From NCBI RefSeq assembly GCF_006440675.2, contig NZ_CP083951.1:682001-746000 (forward strand): a stretch of DNA of 64,000 bases, read 5' to 3'. The translations under genes were made by a program, and so were the position numbers. Origin of the DNA: Mesorhizobium sp. B2-8-5. Lineage in GTDB: Bacteria > Pseudomonadota > Alphaproteobacteria > Rhizobiales > Rhizobiaceae. Of the stretch, positions 26,388 through 36,430 are shown one piece after another. Positions within the stretch are counted from its first letter, which is position 1. Each line of letters begins with the position of its first letter. Below the pieces are notes generated by a model. The model had not been told where the DNA came from. It ran no database searches and worked only from the letters and a program-made list of their open reading frames with translations.

Positions 26388-28208
26388 ATGGAAAACAACC
26401 GCAATTTCTTCATCACCATCGCGCTGTCGGTGCTGATCCTGACCCTCTGGCAGGTGTTCTACATGAACCCTCGCATGGAGCAGCAGCGCGAGCAGACCCG
26501 CGTCGAGCAACAGCGCGTCGAGGCGCAGAAGAAGGAAGCGGGCGGCGGCGCCAACTCCGGCGCGGCCGGAACGCCGGCTCCCACCGCTGGCGCGATCCCC
26601 AACGCGCCCGGCGGCGATACGGTGACGGCGGCCAGCCGCGACCAGGCTGTTGCCGCGACCAAGCGCGTCAAGATCGACACGCCCAGCCTCGAGGGTTCGA
26701 TCAACCTGACAGGCGCGCGCCTCGACGACCTGAAGCTCAAGCACTACACCGAGACGGTCGACAAAAACTCGCCCGAGATCCAGCTTCTCAACCCGCAGGC
26801 GCTGCCCACCGGCTATTTCGCCGAGATCGGTTTCGTCGGCACCGACAAGACAGGCGCGGTGCCTAGCTCGGACACGGTGTGGAGCGTCGAAGGCAATCCG
26901 ACGCTGACCCCGTCGACGCCGGTGACGCTCACCTACACCAACGACAAGGGCCTGACCTTCAAGCGCACCATCTCGGTCGACGACAACTACATGTTCACCG
27001 TTTCCGACACGGTGCAGAATTCGGGAAGCGCAGCCGTCAGCCTGTTCAACTACGGCCGCGTCACGCGCTACGACAAGCCGGCCGTGGCCAGCACCTATGT
27101 GCTGCATGAAGGCCTGATCGGCGTCACCGGCACCGAAGGGCTGACGGAATACAAATACGCGGCCATCGAAAAGGACAAGGAAGTCAAGCCGGGCAAGTCG
27201 ACAGACGGCTGGCTCGGCATCACCGACAAATACTGGGCCGTCACCCTGGTGCCCACCGAAAAGCAGCCCTTCCAGCCGCGCTATGGCTACTTCGAGGACG
27301 GGCGCCACCGCTATCAATCCGACTTCCTCACCGATGCGATCAATGTCGGTGCCGGCCAGTCCGCAACTGTCGAGACGGAGATTTTCGCCGGCGCCAAGGA
27401 AGTCGCCAAGATCAATGCTTATGAGGCTGACCGTCATATTCGCCAGTTCAACTTGTTGATCGACTGGGGCTGGTTCTACTTCATCACCAAGCCGATGTTC
27501 TGGCTGATCGACACGCTCTACAAATTCTTCGGCAATTTCGGCCTGGCGATCCTCGCCACCACCGTCGTCGTCAAGGCCATCTTCTTCCCGCTGGCGAACA
27601 AATCCTACGCCTCGATGGCGAACATGAAGAAGGTGCAGCCGAAGATGGTCGAGATCCGCGAGAAATACGCGGACGACAAGATGAAGCAGCAGCAGGCGAT
27701 GATGGAGCTCTACAAGACCGAGAAGATCAATCCGCTCGCCGGCTGCTGGCCGGTGGCGCTGCAGATCCCGGTCTTCTTCTCGCTCTACAAGGTGCTCTAC
27801 ATCACCATCGAGATGCGGCACGCGCCGTTCTTCGGCTGGATCCACGACCTTGCGGCGCCCGATCCGACGTCGATCTTCAACCTGTTCGGCCTGCTGCCCT
27901 TCGCGGCGCCCGCCTTCCTGCCGCATATGGGCGCCTGGGCGGTGGTCATGGGCATCACCATGTTCCTGCAGATGCGCATGAACCCGGCGCCGCCGGACCC
28001 GACGCAGGCGGCGATCTTCACCTGGATGCCGGTGATCTTCACCTTCATGATGGGTTCGTTCCCGGCCGGCCTCGTCATCTACTGGGCCTGGAACAACACG
28101 CTGTCGATCCTGCAGCAGGGCGTGATCATGAAGCGCCAGGGCGCCAAGATCGAATTGTGGGACAATCTGGCGGCGCTGTTCCGCAAGAAACCATCGCCAG
28201 CGGAATAG
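26388..28208 (+). CDS. yidC: Membrane protein insertase YidC
   Basis: 606 residues. An N-terminal membrane helix at about 6-24 (FFITIALSVLILTLWQVFYM), a large Gln- and Pro-rich periplasmic part with a beta domain at about 95-340, then five membrane helices in the conserved YidC/Oxa1 core (about 360-590; SYASMANMKKVQPKMVEIREKY lies in the cytoplasmic loop). YidC inserts and folds inner-membrane proteins with or without the Sec translocon. It starts 14 bp after rnpA. A strong terminator follows. Confidence 0.95.
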   Translation: MENNRNFFITIALSVLILTLWQVFYMNPRMEQQREQTRVEQQRVEAQKKEAGGGANSGAAGTPAPTAGAIPNAPGGDTVTAASRDQAVAATKRVKIDTPSLEGSINLTGARLDDLKLKHYTETVDKNSPEIQLLNPQALPTGYFAEIGFVGTDKTGAVPSSDTVWSVEGNPTLTPSTPVTLTYTNDKGLTFKRTISVDDNYMFTVSDTVQNSGSAAVSLFNYGRVTRYDKPAVASTYVLHEGLIGVTGTEGLTEYKYAAIEKDKEVKPGKSTDGWLGITDKYWAVTLVPTEKQPFQPRYGYFEDGRHRYQSDFLTDAINVGAGQSATVETEIFAGAKEVAKINAYEADRHIRQFNLLIDWGWFYFITKPMFWLIDTLYKFFGNFGLAILATTVVVKAIFFPLANKSYASMANMKKVQPKMVEIREKYADDKMKQQQAMMELYKTEKINPLAGCWPVALQIPVFFSLYKVLYITIEMRHAPFFGWIHDLAAPDPTSIFNLFGLLPFAAPAFLPHMGAWAVVMGITMFLQMRMNPAPPDPTQAAIFTWMPVIFTFMMGSFPAGLVIYWAWNNTLSILQQGVIMKRQGAKIELWDNLAALFRKKPSPAE

Positions 28209-28230
28209 AAGGCGCCACGGGTTACAGATC

Positions 28231-28306
28231 AAAACCCCGGCCTTGAACTGACCCCCGAAGGTTGTGTCCAACTTTCGGGGGTCAGTTCACTTGGTCGGGG
28301 TTTTTT
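28231..28306 (+). terminator. Intrinsic terminator of the rpmH operon with an unusually large loop
   Basis: The outer stem pairs AAAACCCCGGCC (28231-28242) with GGTCGGGGTTTT (28293-28304), 12 bp with one G-T pair, and ends in a run of T. The 50-base loop contains its own palindrome (28244-28289). Together they form a very long hairpin 22 bp after yidC. Confidence 0.8.
28244..28289. mobile_element. 46-bp palindrome resembling two joined insertion-sequence ends
   Basis: TGAACTGACCCCCGAA is mirrored by TTCGGGGGTCAGTTCA around a short centre (GGTTG-TG-TCCAAC). Arms of this shape, starting TGAACTGACCCCC and leading to GTTGGAC, look like terminal inverted repeats of IS3-type elements. No transposase is left. 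This is inference from the look of the ends; a plain hairpin is the alternative. Confidence 0.35.
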
Positions 28307-28367
28307 GTTGGAGATGCCGACGGGACAGCGCCAACCTTCGCGATTGGCCGTGTCCCTCTTCCCGGTC

Positions 28368-28524
28368 GTCATTCCAGGGCGGAGCAAGGAGCGGAGCGAC
28401 GCGCGCAGGCCCTGGAATCCATGCCGTTACGCTAAGGCGTTGCAACGGTTACAGAATTCTGCACCGTCACACTCTGCGGCAAAGGTCACGGAATGGATCC
28501 TCGGGTCAAGCCCGAGTATGACGA
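28368..28524. repeat. Dispersed palindromic repeat, copy B
   Basis: Starts GTCATTCCAGGG and ends GAGTATGACGAC. It contains CCTGGAATCCATGCCGTT (28423-28440) and, near its right end, CACGGAATGGATCC. It is about 75% like copy A by eye. With the terminator it accounts for the 353-bp gap between yidC and the efflux genes. Confidence 0.85.
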
Positions 28525-28561
28525 CGTCGCGGAGGCCGGATGGCCGAGCTGGGCGGACGCC

Positions 28562-30106
28562 TCACTCCATGACCGCGCTGTGGTCGACCTTGGCCGGCGT
28601 GCCCGGCTTGCGCAGCAGAAGCACCAGCGGGATGGCGGCCAAAGACAGGATCATCATCAGCTTGAAGTCGTCAACATAGCTGATAATCGTCGCCTGCAGC
28701 GTCACCAGGCCGTCGAGCGCGGCGCGGCCGGCGGCGGTGTAGGGGCTCAGCGCCTGCGAGACCGCCGGATCGCTGAAGGCCGGGTTGTACGGCGTCACAT
28801 AGGTGGCGATGTTGGCGTGGTTGATCTGCTGGTTCTGCGTCAGCAACGCCGTGACCACCGAGATGCCGACGCTGGAGCCGATGTTGCGCGACAGATTGTA
28901 GAGGCCGGTGCCCTCAGAGCGCCGCTCCGGCGCCAGCGTGGCGAAGGTGATGGTGGTGAGCGGCACGAACAGGAAGCCCAGGCCGGCGCCCTGGATGAAG
29001 CCGGTGCTGATGATCGTCCATTGCGAGACGTCCGGCGTCCATCCGGTCATGTCGTACATCGCCCAGGCGGTGATCGCGAGGCCGATGAACAGCAGCCAGC
29101 GTGTGTCGACCTTGCCGACCAGCCTGCCGACGATGAACATGCAGGCCATTGTGCCGAGGCCGCGCGGCCCCATGACGATGCCGGCCGTCACCACCGGATA
29201 GCCCATCAGCGTCTGCAGGTAAGGCGTCATCAGCGCCAGCGAGGCGAGATAGGTGATGCCGATGATGAAGATGAACACCATGCCGACGGCGAAGTTGCGG
29301 TCGAGGAACAGCCGCGGGTTCACGAAGGTGTCGCGCGCGGTGAAAGTGTGGACGATGAAGATGTAGAAGGCCGAGGCGCAAACCAGGGCTTCGACGATGA
29401 TCTCGGCCGAGGAGAACCAGTTGAGCTGCTCGCCGCGGTCGAGGAACATCTGCAGCGAGGCGATGGCGATCGAGAGCATGCCGAAGCCCAGCCAGTCGAG
29501 CCTGGCCTTCAAGTCGAGCTTGGTTTCCTGGACGAACATCGAGACGCCGATAAAAGCCAGCGCGCCGATCGGCACGTTGATGTAGAAGACCCAGCGCCAG
29601 GAGACGTTCTCGGTCAGCCAGCCGCCGATGACCGGGCCAAGCACCGGACCGACCATGACCGAGACGCCGAACAGCGCCATGGCCGAGCCGCGCTCCTCAA
29701 CGCTGTAGATGTCGAGCAGGATCGACTGCGACAGCGGCACGAGCGCCGCGCCGAACAGGCCCTGCAGCAGGCGAAAGCCGACGATCTGCGGCAGCGACTG
29801 GGCGAAACCGCACAGCACCGAGGCGACCACGAAGCCGGTGATCGCCACCAGAAGGATGCGCTTGCGGCCGAAGCGGTTGGCGAGATAGCCGGACGGCGGC
29901 GTCATCACGGCCGCGGCGACGATATACGAGGTGAGCACCCAGTTGATCTGGTCGGCGCTCGCCGAGACGCTGCCCTGGATATAGGGCAGCGCGACGTTGG
30001 CGATGGTGGTGTCCAGCGCCTGCATGATGACCGCAAGGATCACACAAGCGGTGATGGCGCCGCGATTGGCGACCACCGACGCGCCTGTCGCGGAAGCCGT
30101 TGTCAT
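28562..30106 (-). CDS. DHA2-family (EmrB/QacA type) multidrug efflux transporter
   Basis: 514 residues with 14 predicted membrane segments. Motifs of the DHA2 branch are seen: DTTIANVALPYIQGSV (motif D1) in helix 1, GYLANRFGRKRILL (motif A) and VMVGPVLGPVIGGWLTENVSWRWVFYINVP (motif C). It should export organic compounds across the inner membrane with proton entry and works with the membrane fusion protein encoded just upstream. Start and upstream stop overlap by 4 bp (ATGA). The third gene of a marR-emrA-emrB order. Confidence 0.9.
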   Translation of the reverse strand: MTTASATGASVVANRGAITACVILAVIMQALDTTIANVALPYIQGSVSASADQINWVLTSYIVAAAVMTPPSGYLANRFGRKRILLVAITGFVVASVLCGFAQSLPQIVGFRLLQGLFGAALVPLSQSILLDIYSVEERGSAMALFGVSVMVGPVLGPVIGGWLTENVSWRWVFYINVPIGALAFIGVSMFVQETKLDLKARLDWLGFGMLSIAIASLQMFLDRGEQLNWFSSAEIIVEALVCASAFYIFIVHTFTARDTFVNPRLFLDRNFAVGMVFIFIIGITYLASLALMTPYLQTLMGYPVVTAGIVMGPRGLGTMACMFIVGRLVGKVDTRWLLFIGLAITAWAMYDMTGWTPDVSQWTIISTGFIQGAGLGFLFVPLTTITFATLAPERRSEGTGLYNLSRNIGSSVGISVVTALLTQNQQINHANIATYVTPYNPAFSDPAVSQALSPYTAAGRAALDGLVTLQATIISYVDDFKLMMILSLAAIPLVLLLRKPGTPAKVDHSAVME

Positions 30107-31392
30107 GACTTTGGTCCGGATTGCTTGAAGAGGTTGGTGATGAAGTCAGGCAGGCCGCGGGCGTGGCCGGTGTCGATGCTGACGACGGCGCTCATGCCGC
30201 CGCGCAGCGGCGGCTTGCCGTCCGGATCGTCGATCGTCACCCGCATCGGGATGCGCTGCACGACCTTGACCCAGTTGCCGCTGGTGTTCTGCGCCGGCAG
30301 CAGCGAGAAGCTGGACGAGGAAGCAGGGCTGATCGAGCCGACGGTGCCGTGCCAGACATCGCCCGGATAGCCATCGATGCTGATCGTCGCGGTCTGGCCG
30401 GGGCGTACATAGGTGAGCTCGGTTTCCTTGGGCTCGGCCGCGATCCAGATGTCGGTCGACGACACCAAGCTGAAGGCCGGCTGCGAGGCCGGCAGGTACT
30501 TGCCGACCTGCAGCGCGTCGACATTGGTGACGATGCCGTCGAACGGCGCCTTGACAACGGAATCGTTCAGGTTGCGCTGCGCGTCGTCCACCGCCGACTG
30601 GGCCTGCAGATAGAACGGGTTCTGCTCGACCGGCTGGCCGGCGTCGCCGCCGAGCTGGGCAAGCATCGCCTGCGCCTGCGCCTTGGCGACGGTCACCTTC
30701 TGGCGGGCCGCAACGAGATCGTGCTGGGCGCTGTCGAAGGTCGCCTTGGAGGCGGTCGAGGTCTTGAGCAGGTCCTGCTGACGCTGGAAGGCGGACTCGT
30801 AATAGGGAATGTCCGCTTGCGCCTGGTCGATCGACGCGAGCGACTGCTGGTAGCTCGCCTGCAGCGTCAGCACCTGGTTGCGCACGGTGCCGAGCTGCGC
30901 CTTGGCGCCCGCCAGCGCGGTTTCGAAGGAGGCAGGCCGCAGCCGGAACAGCACATCGCCCTTCTTCACCGCCTGGTTGTCGTGCACGTCGATCTCCTGC
31001 ACGGTGCCGGAGACGTCGGTCGAGACGCCGAGCGATTGCGCCTGGATATAGGCGTTGTCGGTGGTCATGATCTGGCCGCCGATGACGTAGTAGTAGCCGC
31101 CGGCCACCAGCGCGACGGGCAGCAGCGCAAACAGGATCGGCCGCGTCAGGCTGCGGCGCGGCTTTACGGGAGCGGGCGGAGCCACCGTGACTGCTGCCGG
31201 CTTCGGCTGTGCCGAGGGAGCCTCGGCGACCGGCTCCGGCGCCACGGGCGCTTCCAGCTCATCGTCTTCGACGACAGGCGGGTTGGCGCGCCTCTGTTCG
31301 CGCTGGCTGTCCAGGCTGATGACCTGGTCGCTTGCTCTTTCGCCGACATTTTCCTCGTCGGTGGGCTTTCTGGGTGAGGTTCCTTCAGACAT
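30103..31392 (-). CDS. EmrA/HlyD-type membrane fusion protein
   Basis: 429 residues. A cytoplasmic N-terminal tail rich in Pro and Ala, one membrane helix at about 85-107 (ILFALLPVALVAGGYYYVIGG), then the two halves of a lipoyl-like domain flanking a long coiled-coil hairpin (about 155-280), and a beta barrel. It spans the periplasm and links the DHA2 pump to an outer-membrane channel, which is not encoded here. It overlaps the MarR gene by 8 bp and the pump gene by 4 bp, so all three are one operon. Confidence 0.9.
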   Translation of the reverse strand: MSEGTSPRKPTDEENVGERASDQVISLDSQREQRRANPPVVEDDELEAPVAPEPVAEAPSAQPKPAAVTVAPPAPVKPRRSLTRPILFALLPVALVAGGYYYVIGGQIMTTDNAYIQAQSLGVSTDVSGTVQEIDVHDNQAVKKGDVLFRLRPASFETALAGAKAQLGTVRNQVLTLQASYQQSLASIDQAQADIPYYESAFQRQQDLLKTSTASKATFDSAQHDLVAARQKVTVAKAQAQAMLAQLGGDAGQPVEQNPFYLQAQSAVDDAQRNLNDSVVKAPFDGIVTNVDALQVGKYLPASQPAFSLVSSTDIWIAAEPKETELTYVRPGQTATISIDGYPGDVWHGTVGSISPASSSSFSLLPAQNTSGNWVKVVQRIPMRVTIDDPDGKPPLRGGMSAVVSIDTGHARGLPDFITNLFKQSGPKS

Positions 31393-31849
31393 GGACTTTC
31401 TCCCGGTCGAGGGCCGGCTGGGTGCAGGCCTCGAGCAGATTGGATTTGATCAGGCAAAGGGTTTGCAGCAGTTGCCGCTGCGCGTCTGCGGACAGGCCGG
31501 TGAAGGCCTCCTCGCGCGTCTTCTGGCCGTTGCTGCGCATCACTTCGATGAGCGGATGGGCCTTCGGGGTCAGATAGAGAAGCCACGCCCGGCGGTCGGC
31601 CGGATTGGGCCGACGCTCGATGAAGCCGCGCGCCTGCATCTTGTCGAGCAGCCTTGCGAGCGTGATCGGCATGATCTCGATGAGGTCGGCCAGCTTGTTC
31701 TGATGGATGCCCTCACGCAGCGAAAGATAGGCCAGCACCTGCCACTGCGCGCGGGTCAGGCCAAAGGCGCGCGACCGCTGCTCGAACCGCTTCCTGAGCA
31801 GGCGCGCGACATCGTGCAGCACAAAGCTGATATTTGGCGAGGTGGACAT
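31385..31849 (-). CDS. MarR-family transcriptional regulator
   Basis: 154 residues with the MarR winged helix: LTRAQWQVLAYLSLREGIHQ, then KLADLIEIMPITLARLLDKMQARGFIERRPNPADRRAWLLYLT with the wing arginines. First gene of the operon that encodes an EmrAB-type pump, so it most likely represses that operon and is released by a pump substrate. An AT-rich patch at 31882-31915 upstream contains TTATTATCATCATGCACATA, a possible promoter and operator zone. Confidence 0.9.
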   Translation of the reverse strand: MSTSPNISFVLHDVARLLRKRFEQRSRAFGLTRAQWQVLAYLSLREGIHQNKLADLIEIMPITLARLLDKMQARGFIERRPNPADRRAWLLYLTPKAHPLIEVMRSNGQKTREEAFTGLSADAQRQLLQTLCLIKSNLLEACTQPALDREKVHV

Positions 31850-32015
31850 GGGAGGACTTCGGAGGCTGCGGACAAACTTTCGTGAGCATGCTTATTATCA
31901 TCATGCACATAATCCTGCTGGACGCGGAGCGCAAGACCGACTAAGGCGCTTGGTAAAAATATCGCATAGGCCAAAACCCGGCCGGGCCGGCCTGGTTTGC
32001 GGCAAGGACAAGACG

Positions 32016-32330
32016 ATGAACCGGCTCAAGATCATCATGCTGGCGCTGCTGGCGGGATATGCTTTTCCGGCCGCCGCGAAGGACGCGGTGAGCTGCGGCG
32101 GAGCGGCGATGCTGGGTGGCGCGCAGCTCAATTGCAGCCACGTGCAACCCAAGGCGCCGCCGCAATTCTGCACCTTCAGCTGGGCGCTGCACACGACGAC
32201 CGGCGAGCAGAAAATCGTCGAAGGCAGCTTCTCGCTGCCGCCCGGAGCCTCGAACGTCCAGGTCTATCAGGGCAGCGGTTTCGACAGCGCCCTTTCCAAC
32301 CCGATCGTGATCTGCCGCGGCAACCATTGA
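32016..32330 (+). CDS. Small secreted protein of unknown function
   Basis: 104 residues. A clear Sec signal peptide covers about residues 1-21 (KIIMLALLAGYAFPAAAKD, cut after AAA). The mature part has four cysteines (VSCGG, LNCSH, QFCTF, VICRG), which could form two disulfide bonds, and otherwise predicted beta strands. I do not recognise the family. The ATG at 32016 follows a weak GGCAAGGAC site. It lies between the efflux operon and the acetyltransferase and seems monocistronic. Confidence 0.6.
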   Translation: MNRLKIIMLALLAGYAFPAAAKDAVSCGGAAMLGGAQLNCSHVQPKAPPQFCTFSWALHTTTGEQKIVEGSFSLPPGASNVQVYQGSGFDSALSNPIVICRGNH

Positions 32331-32415
32331 ACGGTTGGCGCTGTGGAACGGATCACGTTAGTTTGATCGCGCGCGAACCGCGCCGGAACATGCCTGCGAC
32401 CATGGAGGGACCGCG

Positions 32416-33054
32416 ATGACCGGACCCAACCCCAACATCAAGCATCCGATTGCGATGCATCCGCGCGTCGGCTTCCTGAAGGGGCTGGTGAGCGCGCCGA
32501 ATATCGAGATCGGCGACTTCACCTATTACGACGACCCCGATGGTCCCGACAAATTCGCCGGGAAATGCGTGCTGCATCACTACGACTTCATCGGCGACCG
32601 GCTGGTGATCGGCAAGTTCTGCGCCATCGCCGAGGGCGCGCGCTTCATCATGAACGGAGCCAACCACGCCATGTCTGGCTTCTCGACCTATCCGTTCAAC
32701 ATCTTCGGCCATGGCTGGGAGGAGGGTTTCGACCCGCGGACATGGTCGAACGAGATCCGCGGCGACACCGTCATCGGCAATGACGTGTGGATCGGCATGG
32801 ATGCGGTGGTCATGCCGGGCGTCAAGATCGGCCACGGCGCCATCGTCGCCGCGAAATCGGTTGTCACGCACGACGTGCCGCCTTATGCGATCGTCGCCGG
32901 CAATGCGGCCAAGGTGGTGAAGATGCGCTTCGATGAATTCACGGTGCGGCGGCTTTTGACGGCTGCATGGTGGGACTGGCCGGTCGACAAGATCAGCCGC
33001 AACCTCGATGCCATCCGCGGCGCCGATATTTCCAAGCTGGAGGCAGCGGTTTGA
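32416..33054 (+). CDS. CatB-like (XAT) acetyltransferase
   Basis: 212 residues of the left-handed beta-helix acyltransferase family. Hexapeptide repeats run from about 55 to 160 ([47 protein letters not shown]), with the active-site His in [15 protein letters not shown]. The C-terminal helix-rich end WWDWPVDKI is typical of xenobiotic acetyltransferases (CatB/VatD). Such enzymes acetylate hydroxyl groups of chloramphenicol, streptogramins or sugar-like substrates, and the actual substrate is open. A GGAG site precedes ATG 32416. The stop overlaps the TTG start of engB. Confidence 0.88.
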   Translation: MTGPNPNIKHPIAMHPRVGFLKGLVSAPNIEIGDFTYYDDPDGPDKFAGKCVLHHYDFIGDRLVIGKFCAIAEGARFIMNGANHAMSGFSTYPFNIFGHGWEEGFDPRTWSNEIRGDTVIGNDVWIGMDAVVMPGVKIGHGAIVAAKSVVTHDVPPYAIVAGNAAKVVKMRFDEFTVRRLLTAAWWDWPVDKISRNLDAIRGADISKLEAAV

Positions 33055-33722
33055 ACGCGCCCGATAAGACCCCGAACGAAACGGCGATCAGCCCGGAGCT
33101 GTTCACCCGCGGCTGGGTCTTCATCCGCGGCGTGCCGTCGATGAAGTTCCTGCCGCCGGAAGGCCCACCGGAGATCGCCTTCGCCGGCCGCTCCAATGTC
33201 GGCAAATCGTCGCTGATCAACGCGCTGGTCGGGCACAAGGGCCTGGCGCGGACGTCGAACACGCCGGGGCGCACGCAGGAGCTTAACTATTTCGTGCCCG
33301 ACGGCTTTTCCGGCGAAGGCGCCGACCTGCCGCCGATGGCGCTGGTCGACATGCCGGGCTACGGCTATGCCAGCGCGCCTAAGGACAAGGTCGATGAGTG
33401 GACGAAACTCATCTACGAGTATCTGCAGGGCCGCGTGACGCTGAAGCGCGTCTATGTGCTGATCGACGCACGCCACGGCATCAAGGCCAAGGACGAGGAC
33501 GTGCTGACCCTGCTCGACAAGGCGGCCGTGTCCTACCAGGTGGTGCTGACCAAGACCGACAAGATCAAGGCCGCCGGCGTGCCGAGGCTGATCGAGGAGA
33601 CGCTGGCCAAGATCAAGAAGCGGCCGGCGGCGTTCCCGGTGGTGCTGGCCACCTCATCGGAAAAAGCCGCCGGGCTGGACGAGCTGCGCGCCGCCATCGC
33701 CCTGGTGGCGAACGGCGGCTGA
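33051..33722 (+). CDS. engB: Ribosome-biogenesis GTPase EngB (YihA/YsxC)
   Basis: 223 residues from TTG 33051, which overlaps the preceding TGA and has GGAGG 8 bp upstream. The G motifs are in order: G1 GRSNVGKSS at about residue 48, G2 TPGRTQ, G3 DMPGYG, G4 TKTDK and G5 ATSSEK. EngB is an essential assembly factor for the 50S subunit. In relatives this gene follows yidC closely and precedes argB; here 4.8 kb of other genes separate it from yidC and 11.4 kb from argB. Confidence 0.95.
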   Translation: MNAPDKTPNETAISPELFTRGWVFIRGVPSMKFLPPEGPPEIAFAGRSNVGKSSLINALVGHKGLARTSNTPGRTQELNYFVPDGFSGEGADLPPMALVDMPGYGYASAPKDKVDEWTKLIYEYLQGRVTLKRVYVLIDARHGIKAKDEDVLTLLDKAAVSYQVVLTKTDKIKAAGVPRLIEETLAKIKKRPAAFPVVLATSSEKAAGLDELRAAIALVANGG

Positions 33723-33734
33723 TTTCGTTGGACC

Positions 33735-36245
33735 TCAATCCATCTCGTCGCGTTCAGGCTCGCGGTCGCGCCGGCCGGTGAGTATCTCGCGCTTGCCGAC
33801 ATGGTTGGGGGCGCCGACCAGCCCTTCCTTCTCCATGCGCTCGACCAGCGAGGCGGCGCGGTTGTAGCCGACGCCGAGGCGGCGCTGGATGTAGGAGGTC
33901 GAGCATTTCTTGTCGCGCTTGACCACCTTGACCGCTTCCTCATAGAGCGCGTCGCCATCCTCCTCGGCGATCGCGCTTTTGTCGAAGACCGGACCGGCGT
34001 CGGCTGCTTCCTCGGCTTCCTCCTCGTCGGCGGTGACGGTGTCGAGATATTCGGGACGTCCCTGCGCTTTCAGATGCGCCACGACCTGCTCGACCTCCAG
34101 GTCGGACACGAAGGGACCGTGCACGCGCGAAATGCGCCCGCCGCCGGCCATGTGCAGCATGTCGCCCTGGCCGAGGAGCTGCTCGGCGCCCTGCTCGCCG
34201 AGGATCGTGCGGCTGTCGATCTTCGACGTCACCTGGAAGGAGATGCGGGTCGGGAAATTGGCCTTGATGGTGCCGGTGATGACGTCGACGGACGGGCGCT
34301 GCGTGGCCATGATCAGATGGATGCCGGCGGCGCGCGCCATTTGCGCCAGCCGCTGGATGGCGCCTTCGATCTCCTTGCCGGCGACCATCATCAGGTCGGC
34401 CATCTCGTCGACGATGATGACGATGTAGGGCATGGGCGCGAGGTCGATCGCGCGCTCCTCGAACAGCGGCGCGCCGGTGCCTTTCTCGAAGCCTGCCTGC
34501 ACCTGCATGGTCACGACCTCGCCCTTGTCGCGGGCGCTTGCGGCGCGCTGGTTGTAGCCGTCGATGTTGCGCACGCCGAGGCGCGCCATCTTGCGGTAGC
34601 GGTCCTCCATCTCGCGCACCGCCCATTTGAGCGCTGTAACCGCCTTCTTGGGATCGGTGACGACCGGCGTAAGCAGATGCGGGATGCCGTCATAGACCGA
34701 GAGTTCGAGCATCTTGGGGTCGACCATGATGAGGCGGCATTCCTGCGGCGTCAGCCTGTAGAGCAGCGACAGGATCATGGTGTTGATGGCGACCGACTTG
34801 CCGGAGCCGGTGGTGCCGGCCACCAGCAGATGCGGCATCTTGGCGAGTTCGGCGATGACCGGTTCGCCGCCGATCGTCTTGCCGAGTCCGAGCGCCAGCT
34901 TGCATGAGGTGTTGCGGAAACCGGCCGATCCGACCAGCTCGCGGAAATAGACCGTCTCGCGCGTTTCGTTGGGCAGCTCGACGCCGATGACATTGCGGCC
35001 CGGCACCACGGCGACACGGGCCGAGACGGCCGACATGGAGCGGGCAATATCGTCGGCCAGGCCGATGACGCGGCTGGATTTCACGCCCGGTGCCGGCTCG
35101 AACTCGTAGAGCGCGACGACCGGGCCGGGGCGGACATGGATGATCTCGCCCTTGACGCCGAAATCCTCCAGCACGCTTTCGAGCAGGTCGGCGTTCTGCT
35201 CCATGCGCTCCTGCGACATGTAGAAGCCCTGACCTTCCGGCGGCATCTGCAGAAGGTCCTCGGAGGGAAGCTCGTAACCGGCCATCGCGGATAGCGGCAC
35301 AACCTCGCCGGCCATGGGTAGCGAAGGCGTCCGCCTGGCCGTCCTTGCACTCGACGGGGCGGAAACCGGCACGGGCTCGACAGGCGTCGGCTGGACGGCC
35401 GCGAAGGCCGGCGTGGACATCGAGGCAGAGCCAGCATTCGACACGTTGGAGCGCCATTCTATGACCCGGTAAAACGACGTCGCCTCGCTCATGAAGGGGG
35501 CATGGGCTTGGCTCGACTGGGCCGCCGGACGATGCGCCGGCATCGGCTTGACCGGCGGTTGCGCCGGAACGGCCGGCGCCTGACCGGCTTCGTTCAAACG
35601 CGCCCGTGCCAGGCGCTCGGCGAGGAAGGGCATGCCGAATTCGAAAAAGGCATGATCGGAAAGATAGGACCAGCGCAGTCCGCTTGGGCGCGGTTTTGAC
35701 GTCGGAGCGGCGGCCGCCTGGGAGAGCGCCGCAGCCGGAGGGATTGCGGCAGGGGCAATCGCGGAAGGCGCGCGGACCGGTCTGGTTTGCATCGGCGCTG
35801 CGGCGGGAGCGGCTGTGACGGTAGGGCTTTTGCGGGCCGGAGCGGCAGGTGCCGGCGGCGCGGGCCGGACGGGCTCGGATACCTTGCCATGCGCGGCATC
35901 TTCCACCTGCGGGGCGGCGCGCCTGGAGAGATCGGTGTCCGGCGTGCGGGTGAACCGTACATTGGGCGCAAGGAAGAAATAGTCCTGCCATGCCGGGCGG
36001 CTGAACTCCCCGCCATCGGCCGATTCGGAGGATGCGGCGCGAGCCGCGTCCGATTCGCCTGCCGGCGCAACGCGCAACGCGACCACCTGCCCCGATTGCG
36101 GCTGCGGCTGCGAGGCCCCGCCACCGCGCCCGTCCGTGCCGTGATCGTCTTCGCCGTTATAAGCGGAAGCGCCGGAAAGATTGGCACGGGAAAAGCGCGT
36201 GGATGTCATTCTCGAGACTCGCCGATTGAACGTCTCCCGAGACAT
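33735..36245 (-). CDS. ftsK: FtsK/SpoIIIE-type DNA translocase without membrane segments
   Basis: 836 residues. The first 340 are a Pro/Ala-rich, low-complexity region with no hydrophobic helix. The motor follows: an alpha domain ([28 protein letters not shown]), Walker A GTTGSGKS at 477-484, and Walker B with Asp613-Glu614 in IIVDEMADL. The C-terminal gamma winged helix ([31 protein letters not shown]) reads KOPS-like DNA. Classical FtsK has four N-terminal membrane helices; their absence suggests a soluble paralogue, probably in addition to a membrane-bound FtsK elsewhere. Convergent with engB. Confidence 0.9.
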   Translation of the reverse strand: MSRETFNRRVSRMTSTRFSRANLSGASAYNGEDDHGTDGRGGGASQPQPQSGQVVALRVAPAGESDAARAASSESADGGEFSRPAWQDYFFLAPNVRFTRTPDTDLSRRAAPQVEDAAHGKVSEPVRPAPPAPAAPARKSPTVTAAPAAAPMQTRPVRAPSAIAPAAIPPAAALSQAAAAPTSKPRPSGLRWSYLSDHAFFEFGMPFLAERLARARLNEAGQAPAVPAQPPVKPMPAHRPAAQSSQAHAPFMSEATSFYRVIEWRSNVSNAGSASMSTPAFAAVQPTPVEPVPVSAPSSARTARRTPSLPMAGEVVPLSAMAGYELPSEDLLQMPPEGQGFYMSQERMEQNADLLESVLEDFGVKGEIIHVRPGPVVALYEFEPAPGVKSSRVIGLADDIARSMSAVSARVAVVPGRNVIGVELPNETRETVYFRELVGSAGFRNTSCKLALGLGKTIGGEPVIAELAKMPHLLVAGTTGSGKSVAINTMILSLLYRLTPQECRLIMVDPKMLELSVYDGIPHLLTPVVTDPKKAVTALKWAVREMEDRYRKMARLGVRNIDGYNQRAASARDKGEVVTMQVQAGFEKGTGAPLFEERAIDLAPMPYIVIIVDEMADLMMVAGKEIEGAIQRLAQMARAAGIHLIMATQRPSVDVITGTIKANFPTRISFQVTSKIDSRTILGEQGAEQLLGQGDMLHMAGGGRISRVHGPFVSDLEVEQVVAHLKAQGRPEYLDTVTADEEEAEEAADAGPVFDKSAIAEEDGDALYEEAVKVVKRDKKCSTSYIQRRLGVGYNRAASLVERMEKEGLVGAPNHVGKREILTGRRDREPERDEMD

Positions 36246-36430
36246 AGGAAGCGATGGTTAACAGGTCCTTCCGAAAGTGCCTGCCGGACGATGCCGATCG
36301 AAATTTTGAGAGGGTCGGCGGACGATCTCGATGACGTCGCTTTCAGCCGTCATTGCCCGCGCCCTCAAAGACGCGGCGAGGCCCTTCAGCCTTGCTTCGC
36401 ACGCTTTGGGATCCACCTGCCCCGGGGCAG

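Noticed and set aside
28493..30370. A 625-codon plus-strand frame opposite the DHA2 pump
   Set aside because: It is rich in Arg, His and Asp in the pattern of a shadow frame in GC-rich DNA, with no domain and no ribosome site.
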